Assembly: GCA_023391335.1 (NCBI GenBank)
Contig: JAEWBG010000028.1
Span: 1 to 64,000 of the forward strand
Length of the DNA: 64,000 nucleotides
Source of the DNA: Pseudomonadota bacterium
GTDB lineage: Bacteria > Pseudomonadota > Gammaproteobacteria > Steroidobacterales > Steroidobacteraceae
Direction of reading: 5' to 3'
Of this stretch, positions 27,600 to 35,972 are shown piece after piece (the stretch's first letter is position 1; every line of letters begins with the position of its first letter). Both the position numbers and the translations under genes were made by a program. The notes under the pieces were generated by a model. The model worked only from the letters and a program-made list of their open reading frames with translations. It made no database searches and was not told the origin of the DNA.

Positions 27600-29924
27600 A
27601 TGGGATTGATCTTGATCGCGTTCGAACGCGAGTCGGAACAGACCGCGGTCGAGCAGCTGCTCGCCAGCCGTAAGCATCGCATCGTGAAAGCGGCTAATGG
27701 ACTCGCGGCACTCGATGCTGCGCGACGCGAAACGCCGGATTTGATGATTTCGGACATCGTGCTGCCGCGCATGGATGGCTTCGCCCTGTGCCGCAAGTGG
27801 AAGCAGGATGAGCGGCTGCAACGCGTTCCTTTCGTCTTCTACACTCGACGTCACGACGATCCCAAATACGAGCGTTTCGCACTGGAACTCGGCGCGGAGC
27901 GATTCTTGGCGCGCTCGGTTCCGGTGGAGTCTCTGACTGCGGCGGTCGATGAACTGTTGGCAAATGGCGCTTCGAAGCTCGGCAGCACGGCGCCCCTTCC
28001 GGCGTTGAACGAAGAAGCGTTGCAGCGAGTGCAGGCCGAGGAGAACGCGCGAAGCGAGGCATTACAGCGCGCTACTCAGACACAAGAGCGCCTGCGCGTA
28101 CAACTCGCGGAGTTGCAGGCGAGCAATCAACGCTTGAGCGCCGGCGAAGGACGTTTCCGGATGCTCTTCGAAGGCAATCCACTGCCGATGTGGATCGCGG
28201 ATCGAGCGACGCAAGGATTCATCGCCGTCAACGATGCAGCACTCGCAACGTACGGTTACGCGCGCAATGAATTTCTCGCGCTCAAAGCCAGTGCGTTGTT
28301 GGCACCCGCGCAGGAGGAAGATTCGGGCGTGACGATGCATCGTCGCAAAGATGGCAACGTCATTGCGGTGGCATTGGCGATCCGCGACATCGAATTCGAT
28401 GCGCGCAGCGCGCAGTTAGTCTGTGCCATCGATCTAACCGAACGTCTTGCGTTTGAACAGCAGATCCAACAAAAGGCCGCGACTGGCCGCGCGGTTCTCG
28501 AAGCCGCTCCGGATGGATGTCTGATCTTGGACAACGAGGGCAACGTGTTGGATGTGAATGCCGCGTACTGCCGCATGTCGGGCCACAGCCGCGAAACGCT
28601 GTTGAAAATGCGCGGTGTCGATCTAGAAGATCAAAGCTCGGGAGAAGCGACTCAACGTCTGCAATTGGGACGCGTGCGTGGCGGCAGCCGCTACGAAACC
28701 AAGCTGCGCCGCGCGGACGGTTCACCGCTTGACGTCGAAGTAAGCGTCGGCCCATTGGAGAATTCCCGTGGCGATTCCATCATGCTGGTCCGCGACATCT
28801 CGCAGAGGCGGCGCGATCAGATTGCTCAGCGGCTATCGCAGCGGCAGCTGCAATTCGTCGTGGACTTGATGAAGCAGGCCGAACAGGTCGATGAGTCGAC
28901 GATCGTGGGCCGCGTGCTGGAGCAAGCATTGGAGGTGACGGACAGTTCTCTTGCGTTTCTCTACTTCGTCGATACTCAGGGGAAAACGATACACCTCGCC
29001 GCGTGGCGCGATCGTGCGCAATCGCACGCGACCATGGCGCAAGCAGAACCGAAGCCCCTGACTCGAGCGGGCGTGTTTACGGAGTGCGTGCGTGCCCGGC
29101 ATCCAACCTCGAGCAATGATCTTGCGCGCAAGCCGCAACAAGATGGATTGCCTGATCTACAGCGCTACTTGGCGGTGCCGATGATCGAGGGCGACGAAAC
29201 CGTCGCGATCTTGGGCGTCGCGAATCGGGAGGCGAGCTACGCGGCCGAAGATCAGCGTGCTCTAAGCGCGTTAGCGGACGGCGTTTGGCGCGTATTGCAT
29301 GCGCGGCGTGCTCACGCGCGCACGATGCGATCGCTGCAACGAACCGATGTCGCGTTACAAGGCATGATCGATTCGTTCGTTCGCATGAGCGAGCGCCACG
29401 ATCCATACACCGCCGGCTCTTCGCGTCGGGTTGCCGCGCTTGCCATCGCTCTGGCTCGCGAGGTGGGTCTGGACGGTGAGCGCCAACATGGCCTGCGCGT
29501 TGCCGCCTTGCTGCATGACATCGGCAATTGCGCCGTGCCCGCAACCATTCTTTCCAAGCCAGCGCCGCTCACTGAAACAGAATTGGCGTTAATGCATACG
29601 CATGTCGAAGAAGGATGTCAGTTGCTCGCAGATATCGATTTCGGGGCGCCCGTTGCGGACATCGTGTATCAGCATCATGAGCGTGTGGACGGCAGCGGAT
29701 ACCCGCGTGGATTAAAAGGCGATGAGATTCTCTTGGAGGCGCGCATCCTGGCGATTGCCGATACGGTTGAGGCGATGTGTTCGCCCCGTCCATATCGTCC
29801 CGCGGCCACCGTCGATGCGGCGATCGAAGAAATCAATCGCGGTGCCGGACGTCTCTACGACCTGAAGCTCGTTGCCGCATGTACACGCTTGTTTCGTCAG
29901 CACGGATTCGTACTGGGCGAATAG
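27600..29924 (+). CDS. REC-PAS-PAS-GAF-HD-GYP cyclic-di-GMP phosphodiesterase
   Basis: A 774-residue protein: a receiver domain (1-120) with Asp near 51 in Ile-Ser-Asp-Ile-Val, but the conserved Lys replaced (Leu-Ala-Arg-Ser-Val-Pro); a coiled stretch; PAS domains at about 180-300 and 300-415; a GAF-like domain at 425-575; and an HD-GYP domain at 590-774. The HD motif reads His-Asp-Ile-Gly-Asn near 638, with Asn where Lys is usual, and His-His-Glu-Arg-Val-Asp-Gly-Ser-Gly-Tyr-Pro near 690-700 is complete. HD-GYP enzymes hydrolyse c-di-GMP with a di- or tri-metal site. GGGAGAGG precedes ATG 27600. The gene is followed by the first c-di-GMP riboswitch on the same strand. Confidence 0.92.
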   Translation: MGLILIAFERESEQTAVEQLLASRKHRIVKAANGLAALDAARRETPDLMISDIVLPRMDGFALCRKWKQDERLQRVPFVFYTRRHDDPKYERFALELGAERFLARSVPVESLTAAVDELLANGASKLGSTAPLPALNEEALQRVQAEENARSEALQRATQTQERLRVQLAELQASNQRLSAGEGRFRMLFEGNPLPMWIADRATQGFIAVNDAALATYGYARNEFLALKASALLAPAQEEDSGVTMHRRKDGNVIAVALAIRDIEFDARSAQLVCAIDLTERLAFEQQIQQKAATGRAVLEAAPDGCLILDNEGNVLDVNAAYCRMSGHSRETLLKMRGVDLEDQSSGEATQRLQLGRVRGGSRYETKLRRADGSPLDVEVSVGPLENSRGDSIMLVRDISQRRRDQIAQRLSQRQLQFVVDLMKQAEQVDESTIVGRVLEQALEVTDSSLAFLYFVDTQGKTIHLAAWRDRAQSHATMAQAEPKPLTRAGVFTECVRARHPTSSNDLARKPQQDGLPDLQRYLAVPMIEGDETVAILGVANREASYAAEDQRALSALADGVWRVLHARRAHARTMRSLQRTDVALQGMIDSFVRMSERHDPYTAGSSRRVAALAIALAREVGLDGERQHGLRVAALLHDIGNCAVPATILSKPAPLTETELALMHTHVEEGCQLLADIDFGAPVADIVYQHHERVDGSGYPRGLKGDEILLEARILAIADTVEAMCSPRPYRPAATVDAAIEEINRGAGRLYDLKLVAACTRLFRQHGFVLGE

Positions 29925-30163
29925 CTCGTCAGTCACTTTGCCGACTGCCTTGATCAACTTCCCGCGTCGACTCATGCGACATCGCCGCAGGTAACGCTGC
30001 GGCCAAGTCCGGTCGACAAATCCTTACAGCGTCTCCCTCGCGGAAGCCTCGTCGTCTCGCGGCGACGTCGGTTGATCTTCGACCTCAGTGCGTTTGCCCA
30101 TCTCAACCGCGCGGCGTTGCGCAATCATCCGATATGTCACCTCGACATGGCCGATGCAGACTG

Positions 30164-30260
30164 CTTGCGTCGGACAAGGGCAAAACTCTCGAGAGAGAGT
30201 GACGCAAAGCCTCCGGTCCTCGGGCGCGCGAAGCGCCACGGATAGCGGGGTTGCCGCAAG
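30164..30260 (+). promoter_or_regulatory. c-di-GMP-I (GEMM-I) riboswitch 1
   Basis: All conserved GEMM-I elements are present: aagggcaaaa at 30176-30185, P2 hairpin actctc-gaga-gagagt with GNRA loop (30185-30200), the core acgcaaagcctccgg (30202-30216), a variable P3 arm, and tagcggggttgcc (30243-30255). P1 pairs cttgcg (30164-30169) with cgcaag (30255-30260). A second cttgcg at 30267-30272 can pair with the same cgcaag, giving a competing hairpin that would open P1 without ligand. The controlled gene starts at 30398. No U tract is seen, so control of translation or processing is as likely as termination. Confidence 0.93.
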
Positions 30261-30397
30261 CGATGACTTGCGTGAAGAGATAAACGCGAAGCGCTCCTGC
30301 GCCTTCGACTCGCTTACTTCCCTTGCCGGACATGGGGGCCGCTGTGCATCCGCTCAGCGCGCCATTTCAGAAGTGATGCGCTGTCGGAGTGTCCGCA

Positions 30398-31843
30398 ATG
30401 CGTTTGACGTCGTTTCTCGACGCTCGCCGTTTGGCGAAGCTGAGTCTTTCTCTATTGGTTCTCGATGCGAGTGCTGCTCACGCGGCTACAAATCTGCCGC
30501 CGACGATCTCCGGTCAGCCGGGAACCTGGGTGTACGTGGGTTCGCAATACAGTTTCCGTCCCGCCGCCGCGGATCCCGAAGGTAAGGCGCTTACGTTCAC
30601 GATCGTCAATAAGCCAACTTGGGCGCGTTTCGATAGCGCAACCGGACGCATGTACGGCACGCCGAGCACGGTCGGTTTATGGATGAGCATTGGCATCAAA
30701 GTGAGCGACGGCGTAAATACCACTTCTCTTCCCGCCTTCTCGATACGCGGTCGGTCCCGAACCAACGTGGCGCCGACCATCTCCGGGACACCGCCGACGA
30801 GCGCAACGATCGGCAAGACCTATTCATTCAAGCCGACGGCAAACGATGCGGACGGCGATCCGCTGCTTTACACGATTGCGAATAAGCCGAGCTGGGCATC
30901 GTTCGACAAGTGGAGCGGCACGCTAACGGGCACCCCGAGCATTGCAGCCAGCTACTCGAACATCACCATCACGGCGAGCGATGGCAGCAAGAGTGCGACG
31001 CTGCCCGCCTTTGCGATCACTGTGAAAGCAAACTCGGCGCCGAAGATCAGCGGCACGCCGACGACATCGGTCATTGCGAATCAGGCATATAGTTTTCAGC
31101 CGAGTGCAAGCGATGCGAATGGCGATACGCTTGGCTTCAGCGTGCAAAACAAACCCAGCTGGGCAACCTTCAGCACCACGACAGGAAAGCTCGCGGGTAC
31201 GCCGACTGCCGCAGGCACGTTTAGCAACATCATCATCAGTGCGAGCGACGGCAAACTCATCGCTTCGCTGCCCGCATTCGCGATCAAGGTCAATCCGGTT
31301 CCAAACTCTGCACCGGTGATCTCCGGCACACCGCTGAAATCCATCGACAGTGGCACGAGCTACAGCTTTAAGCCCAGTGCATCGGATGCGGACGGCGATA
31401 CGCTGACGTTCTCGATTGCAAACCGTCCCGCGTGGGCCGCATTCAATACATCGACCGGTCAACTTTCGGGGACACCGAGCTCGAGCAACGCAGGCAGCTT
31501 CGCCAACATCGTGATCAGCGTCAGTGACGGCAAGGCCAGCGTTGCGCTGCCGGCTTTCAGCATCAACGTGATCGGAGATCAGCCCGGCACTGCGTCGTTG
31601 ACCTGGACGGCGCCCACGCAAAATGTTGATGGTTCGTCGCTTACGGACCTGGCGGGCTATCGAATTTCGTACGGCACTTCAGCCAGTGCACTGGCGCAGA
31701 CCATTCAAGTTGCGAATCCGAGCTTGACTGCATACGTGATCGAGGGACTGCCGACGGGCACTTATTACTTCGCCGTGCGTGCTTACACATCGCGAGGCAA
31801 TGAGAGTGCAAATTCGAATTTGGCTTCGAAGGCGGTGCGCTGA
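30398..31843 (+). CDS. Secreted protein with four Ig-like repeats and an FN3 domain
   Basis: A 481-residue exported protein: signal peptide ending Ala-His-Ala, four repeats of about 90 residues and a C-terminal fibronectin type III domain. Each repeat opens with Pro-x-Ile-Ser-Gly, has an Asp-Ala-Asp-Gly-Asp-like acidic turn that may bind calcium, then Lys-Pro-Ser-Trp-Ala, a Gly-Thr-Pro, and Val-Ser-Asp-Gly-x3-Ser-Leu-Pro-Ala-Phe. This is the putative Ig (He_PIG, cadherin-like) family found in adhesins and matrix proteins. ATG 30398 has CGGAG 8 bases upstream; the in-frame GTG 30389 does not. Its leader carries a c-di-GMP riboswitch, so expression should follow the biofilm signal. Confidence 0.85.
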   Translation: MRLTSFLDARRLAKLSLSLLVLDASAAHAATNLPPTISGQPGTWVYVGSQYSFRPAAADPEGKALTFTIVNKPTWARFDSATGRMYGTPSTVGLWMSIGIKVSDGVNTTSLPAFSIRGRSRTNVAPTISGTPPTSATIGKTYSFKPTANDADGDPLLYTIANKPSWASFDKWSGTLTGTPSIAASYSNITITASDGSKSATLPAFAITVKANSAPKISGTPTTSVIANQAYSFQPSASDANGDTLGFSVQNKPSWATFSTTTGKLAGTPTAAGTFSNIIISASDGKLIASLPAFAIKVNPVPNSAPVISGTPLKSIDSGTSYSFKPSASDADGDTLTFSIANRPAWAAFNTSTGQLSGTPSSSNAGSFANIVISVSDGKASVALPAFSINVIGDQPGTASLTWTAPTQNVDGSSLTDLAGYRISYGTSASALAQTIQVANPSLTAYVIEGLPTGTYYFAVRAYTSRGNESANSNLASKAVR

Positions 31844-31854
31844 TGTAAGTCGCG

Positions 31855-31883
31855 ACACGAGGCGCCTGTGCGGCGCCTCGTGT
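31855..31883 (+). terminator. Strong hairpin without U tract after the Ig-repeat gene
   Basis: A perfect 12-bp stem (acacgaggcgcc / ggcgcctcgtgt) with loop tgtgc lies 12 bases after the stop. There is no T run on either side, so it may stabilise the mRNA end and need not terminate transcription. Confidence 0.5.
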
Positions 31884-31893
31884 GTGATGAAAA

Positions 31894-32040
31894 GGTGATG
31901 AGGTAATGAGGTGATGAAGTGATGCAGCGATAGCGCTGCGCGCGTGAACGGCGAAGGATTTCACTTTTTCGTAGAGCGTCGCCCTTAATGCATCTGGTGA
32001 GCTACGCGTTTCACTTCATTACTCCATCACCTCATCACTT
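31894..32040. repeat. Inverted word repeat (gtgatg type)
   Basis: The left arm (31894-31924, ggtgatgaggtaatgaggtg) and right arm (32011-32040, cacttcattactccatcacc) are reverse complements of the same degenerate words. The space between contains agcgctgcgcgcgtgaa, shared with the 7617-7803 block. With the two riboswitches that follow, this accounts for most of the 816-base gap 31844-32659. Confidence 0.7.
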
Positions 32041-32111
32041 TCATGTTACGTCAAACGTTCGTACGACTTATGTAATGGTTGTAAGTCTTTTATGTCGGCT
32101 GGTACAGACAA

Positions 32112-32140
32112 TTGCTTTCGTTATGTTGCTGTTGTCTACT
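32112..32140 (+). promoter_or_regulatory. Candidate sigma70-type promoter for the tandem-riboswitch leader
   Basis: TTGCTT (32112-32117), a 17-base spacer and TCTACT (32135-32140) would start transcription near 32147, exactly where the second riboswitch begins. The -10 box is weak, so this is an inference from position. Confidence 0.4.
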
Positions 32141-32146
32141 CGCTCA

Positions 32147-32237
32147 CGCTTCGCAAGGGCATAACCGTCGAAAGACGGCGACGCAAAGCCTCCGGTCCGA
32201 AGGCGCAGTGGTGCGCAGGATAGCGGGGTTGCCAGCG
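32147..32237 (+). promoter_or_regulatory. c-di-GMP-I (GEMM-I) riboswitch 2 (first of a tandem pair)
   Basis: Conserved parts: aagggcataa (32155-32164), P2 hairpin ccgt-cgaaag-acgg, core acgcaaagcctccgg (32181-32195), variable P3 arm and tagcggggttgcc (32221-32233). P1 may pair cgct (32147-32150) with agcg (32234-32237). A small hairpin gcttctt-cgt-aagaagc follows at about 32240-32256. The leader continues into a second aptamer 150 bases downstream. Confidence 0.92.
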
Positions 32238-32388
32238 GCAGCTTCTTCGTAAGAAGCCCGTTGCTTCCCTTCTACCGTTCCCACTTCCGTCTTCATCTGT
32301 AGCTTCGCTTGCAAAGCGCACCGCATGCGGTGACGCGCAGACGATGCATGCGCGCGGTTGACGAAGAACCAAAGGGAGCAGCGCAAGT

Positions 32389-32475
32389 TGAAACGGGCAA
32401 ACTCGCCGAAAGGCGGGGACGCAAAGCCTCCGGTCTACGAGACTCAGGTCTTACGACAGCGGGGTTGCCACATGA
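32389..32475 (+). promoter_or_regulatory. c-di-GMP-I (GEMM-I) riboswitch 3 (second of the tandem pair)
   Basis: Conserved parts: acgggcaaac (32393-32402), P2 hairpin cgccgaaaggcg with GAAA loop, core acgcaaagcctccgg (32419-32433), P3 arm, and cagcggggttgcc (32457-32469). A downstream hairpin, cacatg (32469-32474) with catgtg (32497-32502) around an inner cgagc-gcaa-gctcg stem, overlaps the aptamer end and could be the switching partner. The lipoprotein gene starts about 185 bases downstream at 32660. Confidence 0.93.
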
Positions 32476-32659
32476 GCCGAGCGCAAGCTCGAGTGCCATG
32501 TGTAACGGATCAGGCGCCTCGCCTGGTCCATCGTGCTTTCTTGAGCACGTGTTCCAACGTTTCGCGTCCGTCGCGAGACGTTGTCATTGCCCGATCGCCG
32601 GCGCATCGGCGGCTCCGGATTGCTGAGGTGGAACGCAGCATTCGCCAGAGGTTTCGGCA

Positions 32660-34513
32660 ATGAACACGACGCTTTCAATTCGAAAACACCTGTCGCGCAC
32701 ACTGCTAACTGCAGCGTTTGCTTTTGCGCTGGCGGGCTGCTTCCAAGAAAAATCCGATAAGGCCGAGCCTGTCGATACGTCGGGTGCGCCGACTGTCACG
32801 CCCTCAACACCTTCAACACCGTCGACACCGTCGGAGCCAGCCGCAATCAATCACTCGCCCGACATCACTGGCGATCCGCCGCTCGCAGTTGAGGCGGGCA
32901 CGTCGGTTTCGTTCGAGCCGCAAGCGAGCGATGACGACGGCGATTTCCTCGAATTCTCGATCACGAACCAGCCGTCGTGGGCCGAGTTCAGCACCGAGAC
33001 CGGCGCGCTCACGGGAACGCCGACCGACGCGGATGTCGGCGAGACTTCAGATATCACCATCACCGTGACCGACGGCCGCGATACGCGCTCGATCGGTCCG
33101 TTCAAGATGCGCATCAATCCGCGCAACCAACCGCCGCCGTCCAACAACGCGCCAACGATCTCCGGGACACCGGCACCGACTGTGTTGGCGACGCAGGCAT
33201 ACCTGTTCACGCCGGATGCCGCTGACGTCGATGGCGACAAGCTTTCGTTCTCAATTTCCAATCGTCCGTCGTGGGCGAAATTCGCGAGCTCCACGGGCAC
33301 ATTGTCCGGCACTCCGACGATCGCCAATGTCGCAACCTATTCGAACATCGTCATCCGCGTGAGCGATGGCCACGTGACGACTGCGTTGCCGGCGTTCTCG
33401 ATTCAAGTTCAAGGTCCGACGAACAACGCACCGGTCATCTCGGGTTCACCCGGCACCAGCGCGCCAGTGTCGCAGCTCTATTCCTTCAAGCCGCAAGCGA
33501 CCGATGCGGACGGCGATACGCTGAAGTATTCGATATCTAACAAGCCAAGCTGGGCTTCGTTCAGCACCAGCACCGGCACGTTGAGCGGCACGCCAGCTGC
33601 GGCCAACGTCGGTAACTACGCAAACATCGTGATCAGCGTGACGGACGGACGTGCATCCGCATCGCTCGCGCCGTTCACGATCAACGTGCAGTCTTCTGCG
33701 AACCACGCTCCTACGATCATGGGATCGCCGGCAACGAGCGCCATGGTCGGAGCGGGCTATACGTTCCAGCCGACCGCTTCCGATAGCGACAACGACACGC
33801 TGGCGTTCAGCATTCAAAACAAGCCGTCGTGGGCGAGCTTTAGCTCTGCGACCGGAGCGCTGACGGGCACACCAAGCGGCACCGGCACGTTCTCGAACAT
33901 CATCATCAGCGTGAGCGACGGCAAAACGAGTGTGTCGCTGCCGGCATTCACGATTGCCGTCAGCGGCAGCACGAATCGCGCGCCCACATTGAGCGGCTCG
34001 CCGGCGCTCAACGTCTCGGCAGGGACTGCGTATGCGTTCCAGCCGGCAGCGAACGATGCGGATGGCGACAAACTCACGTTCAGCATTCAGAACAAACCGA
34101 CCTGGGCAAGTTTCAGCACGAGCACCGGTGCGCTCACTGGATTGCCGAGCACGAGCAACGTCGGTTCCTACTCGAACATTCGGATCAGCGTGAGCGACGG
34201 GTCGAACTCGGTTTCGCTGCCCGCCTTCACGATCAACGTCATTCAATCCGGGTCCGGTACCGCCACGCTAAGCTGGCAACCGCCGACCCAGAACACCGAC
34301 GGATCGGCGCTGAACAACCTGAGCGGCTTCAAAGTCGCATACGGTACTTCGAGCTCGTCGCTCACCAACGTGGTCACCCTGGCGAATCCGGGACTCACCT
34401 CGTATGTCGTGACTGGCCTCGGCTCGGGCACTTGGTACTTCGCGGTGACCGCCTACAACTCATCCGGTGTGGAGAGCAGCCTCTCTAACCTGGCAAGCAA
34501 GACGATCCCGTAA
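32660..34513 (+). CDS. Lipoprotein with five Ig-like repeats and an FN3 domain
   Basis: A 617-residue paralogue of the 30398-31843 protein. The signal ends in Leu-Ala-Gly-Cys (Cys27), so this one is lipid-anchored. A Thr-Pro-Ser linker (about 45-62) precedes five He_PIG-type repeats with Asp-Ala-Asp-Gly-Asp turns, Lys-Pro-Ser-Trp-Ala and Val-Ser-Asp-Gly, and an FN3 domain at the end (about 530-617). The shared tail suggests both were copied from one ancestor, then differ in anchoring and repeat number. It is preceded by two c-di-GMP riboswitches in series and followed by a strong terminator. A surface or matrix adhesin is the likely role (inferred). Confidence 0.86.
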   Translation: MNTTLSIRKHLSRTLLTAAFAFALAGCFQEKSDKAEPVDTSGAPTVTPSTPSTPSTPSEPAAINHSPDITGDPPLAVEAGTSVSFEPQASDDDGDFLEFSITNQPSWAEFSTETGALTGTPTDADVGETSDITITVTDGRDTRSIGPFKMRINPRNQPPPSNNAPTISGTPAPTVLATQAYLFTPDAADVDGDKLSFSISNRPSWAKFASSTGTLSGTPTIANVATYSNIVIRVSDGHVTTALPAFSIQVQGPTNNAPVISGSPGTSAPVSQLYSFKPQATDADGDTLKYSISNKPSWASFSTSTGTLSGTPAAANVGNYANIVISVTDGRASASLAPFTINVQSSANHAPTIMGSPATSAMVGAGYTFQPTASDSDNDTLAFSIQNKPSWASFSSATGALTGTPSGTGTFSNIIISVSDGKTSVSLPAFTIAVSGSTNRAPTLSGSPALNVSAGTAYAFQPAANDADGDKLTFSIQNKPTWASFSTSTGALTGLPSTSNVGSYSNIRISVSDGSNSVSLPAFTINVIQSGSGTATLSWQPPTQNTDGSALNNLSGFKVAYGTSSSSLTNVVTLANPGLTSYVVTGLGSGTWYFAVTAYNSSGVESSLSNLASKTIP

Positions 34514-34533
34514 TTCGTCCGCGCTCCCGACCC

Positions 34534-34566
34534 CGAAAGCCCGCCTACGCGGGCTTTCGTTTTCTT
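34534..34566 (+). terminator. Rho-independent terminator
   Basis: An 11-bp perfect stem (cgaaagcccgc / gcgggctttcg) with loop ctac is followed by ttttctt, 20 bases after the lipoprotein stop. Confidence 0.93.
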
Positions 34567-34644
34567 AACGTCGAGGCCCGAGCTCACGGCCTGAGCGGCA
34601 AAGTCGAAGTGCTATGCTGCGGCGCTCTTCGTACGGAGTGCTGT

Positions 34645-35970
34645 ATGAAACGTTTCCGCTGCGGCTTTCTACTCTTGCTGCTCGGGGTCTGCGCTCACGC
34701 GGCGCCGGCGTCCAACCCCCGCGTCGATTTCAATCAGACGATATTGCCGAATGGCTTGAAGGTCCTCTTCGTCGAGGATCATTCGGCGCCCGTCGTCGCT
34801 GTGAGCGTCGTGTACGACGTCGGTTCGCGTAACGAACGCGAAGGCCTGACCGGCTTTGCGCATCTGTTCGAGCACATGATGTTCAAAGGCTCGCAAAACG
34901 TGGGCGATGGCGAGCACTTCTTTCAGGTGTTCTCCAACGGCGGCACGATGAACGGGTCGACCAACGCCGACGTCACCCTGTATTACGAAACGCTTCCTGC
35001 CAATCAATTGGAACTCGCGTTGTTCTTGGAAGGCGATCGCATGCGCTCGCTTGCGATCACGCAAGAAAAGCTCGACAACCAGCGCCAGGCCGTACAAGAA
35101 GAGCGGCGCCTGCGCCTAGACAATCAGCCGTATGGCAAAGCCGATGAGCGCTTCGGCGAGTTGATGTACGACAACTTCGCGTACAAGCATTCGGTGATCG
35201 GTTCGATGGCGGATTTGAACGCCGCCAGCGTGGCTGACGTGGCGAAATTCTTCAAAACGTACTACGCCCCGAACAACGCGGTGCTGAGCGTGGTGGGCGA
35301 TTTCAAACGAGGGACAGCCGAACAGCTCGTTCGCAAGTATTTCGCTTCAATTCCCAGTCAGGAGGCGCCGCCCGCTGTGGACTTGAGCGAGCCTGAGCAA
35401 AAGGCAGAGCGGCGCGAAACGATGGTCGACCCGCTCGCTCGCATGGCGCAGGTTCAAATCGGGTACAAGACCGGTACCGGCAACGAACCCGACCAAGATG
35501 CGCTACAAATCCTCTCGACCGTCTTGCAGGGCGGAAACAGTTCGCGGCTATATCAGGAGCTCACGAAAGAGAAGGAGCTCGTAGTGGATGTCGGCGGGTT
35601 TGTGGATCGCCGCATCGGTCCGAGTGCTTTGCTGATCGGCGCCACAGTTCGACCCGGGCGCAAAGTAGAGGACGTCGAAGCGGCAATTTATGCAGAGATC
35701 GACAATCTCCAGCAGCAGCCGATCTCTGCAGCTGAACTGGAAAAGGCCAAGACCGCTTCTCGGCTTTCGTATCTACAACAGATTCGCAGTTCGCAAACCC
35801 GAGCCATTCTGTTGGGAACGTATGCCGTGAAATTCAACGATCCGAATCTGGTGAATACGCGCTTGGATCGGATCAACGCAGTGACCGCCGCGGATGTGCA
35901 GCAAGTGGCACAGCGCTACTTGCAAGCGAAGAATCGCACCGTCGTCATTGCGAAGCCGGTGGGAGGTTGA
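34645..35970 (+). CDS. M16 family zinc peptidase, active subunit
   Basis: A 441-residue exported protein. The signal peptide ends Ala-His-Ala-Ala. The inverted zinc motif His-x2-Glu-His is intact (His73-Leu-Phe-Glu76-His77), and the Arg/Tyr-containing C-terminal half is normal for M16B. ATG 34645 has CGGAG 7 bases upstream, better than the in-frame start at 34609. It lies directly before a second M16 protein lacking the motif, so the two probably form a heterodimer in the periplasm in which one subunit holds zinc, as in known paired M16B peptidases. Confidence 0.92.
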   Translation: MKRFRCGFLLLLLGVCAHAAPASNPRVDFNQTILPNGLKVLFVEDHSAPVVAVSVVYDVGSRNEREGLTGFAHLFEHMMFKGSQNVGDGEHFFQVFSNGGTMNGSTNADVTLYYETLPANQLELALFLEGDRMRSLAITQEKLDNQRQAVQEERRLRLDNQPYGKADERFGELMYDNFAYKHSVIGSMADLNAASVADVAKFFKTYYAPNNAVLSVVGDFKRGTAEQLVRKYFASIPSQEAPPAVDLSEPEQKAERRETMVDPLARMAQVQIGYKTGTGNEPDQDALQILSTVLQGGNSSRLYQELTKEKELVVDVGGFVDRRIGPSALLIGATVRPGRKVEDVEAAIYAEIDNLQQQPISAAELEKAKTASRLSYLQQIRSSQTRAILLGTYAVKFNDPNLVNTRLDRINAVTAADVQQVAQRYLQAKNRTVVIAKPVGG

Positions 35971-35972
35971 AC

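Noticed and set aside
30024..30239. Minus-strand ORF of 71 codons over riboswitch 1
   Set aside because: It runs through the conserved aptamer on the other strand and has no recognisable protein features.
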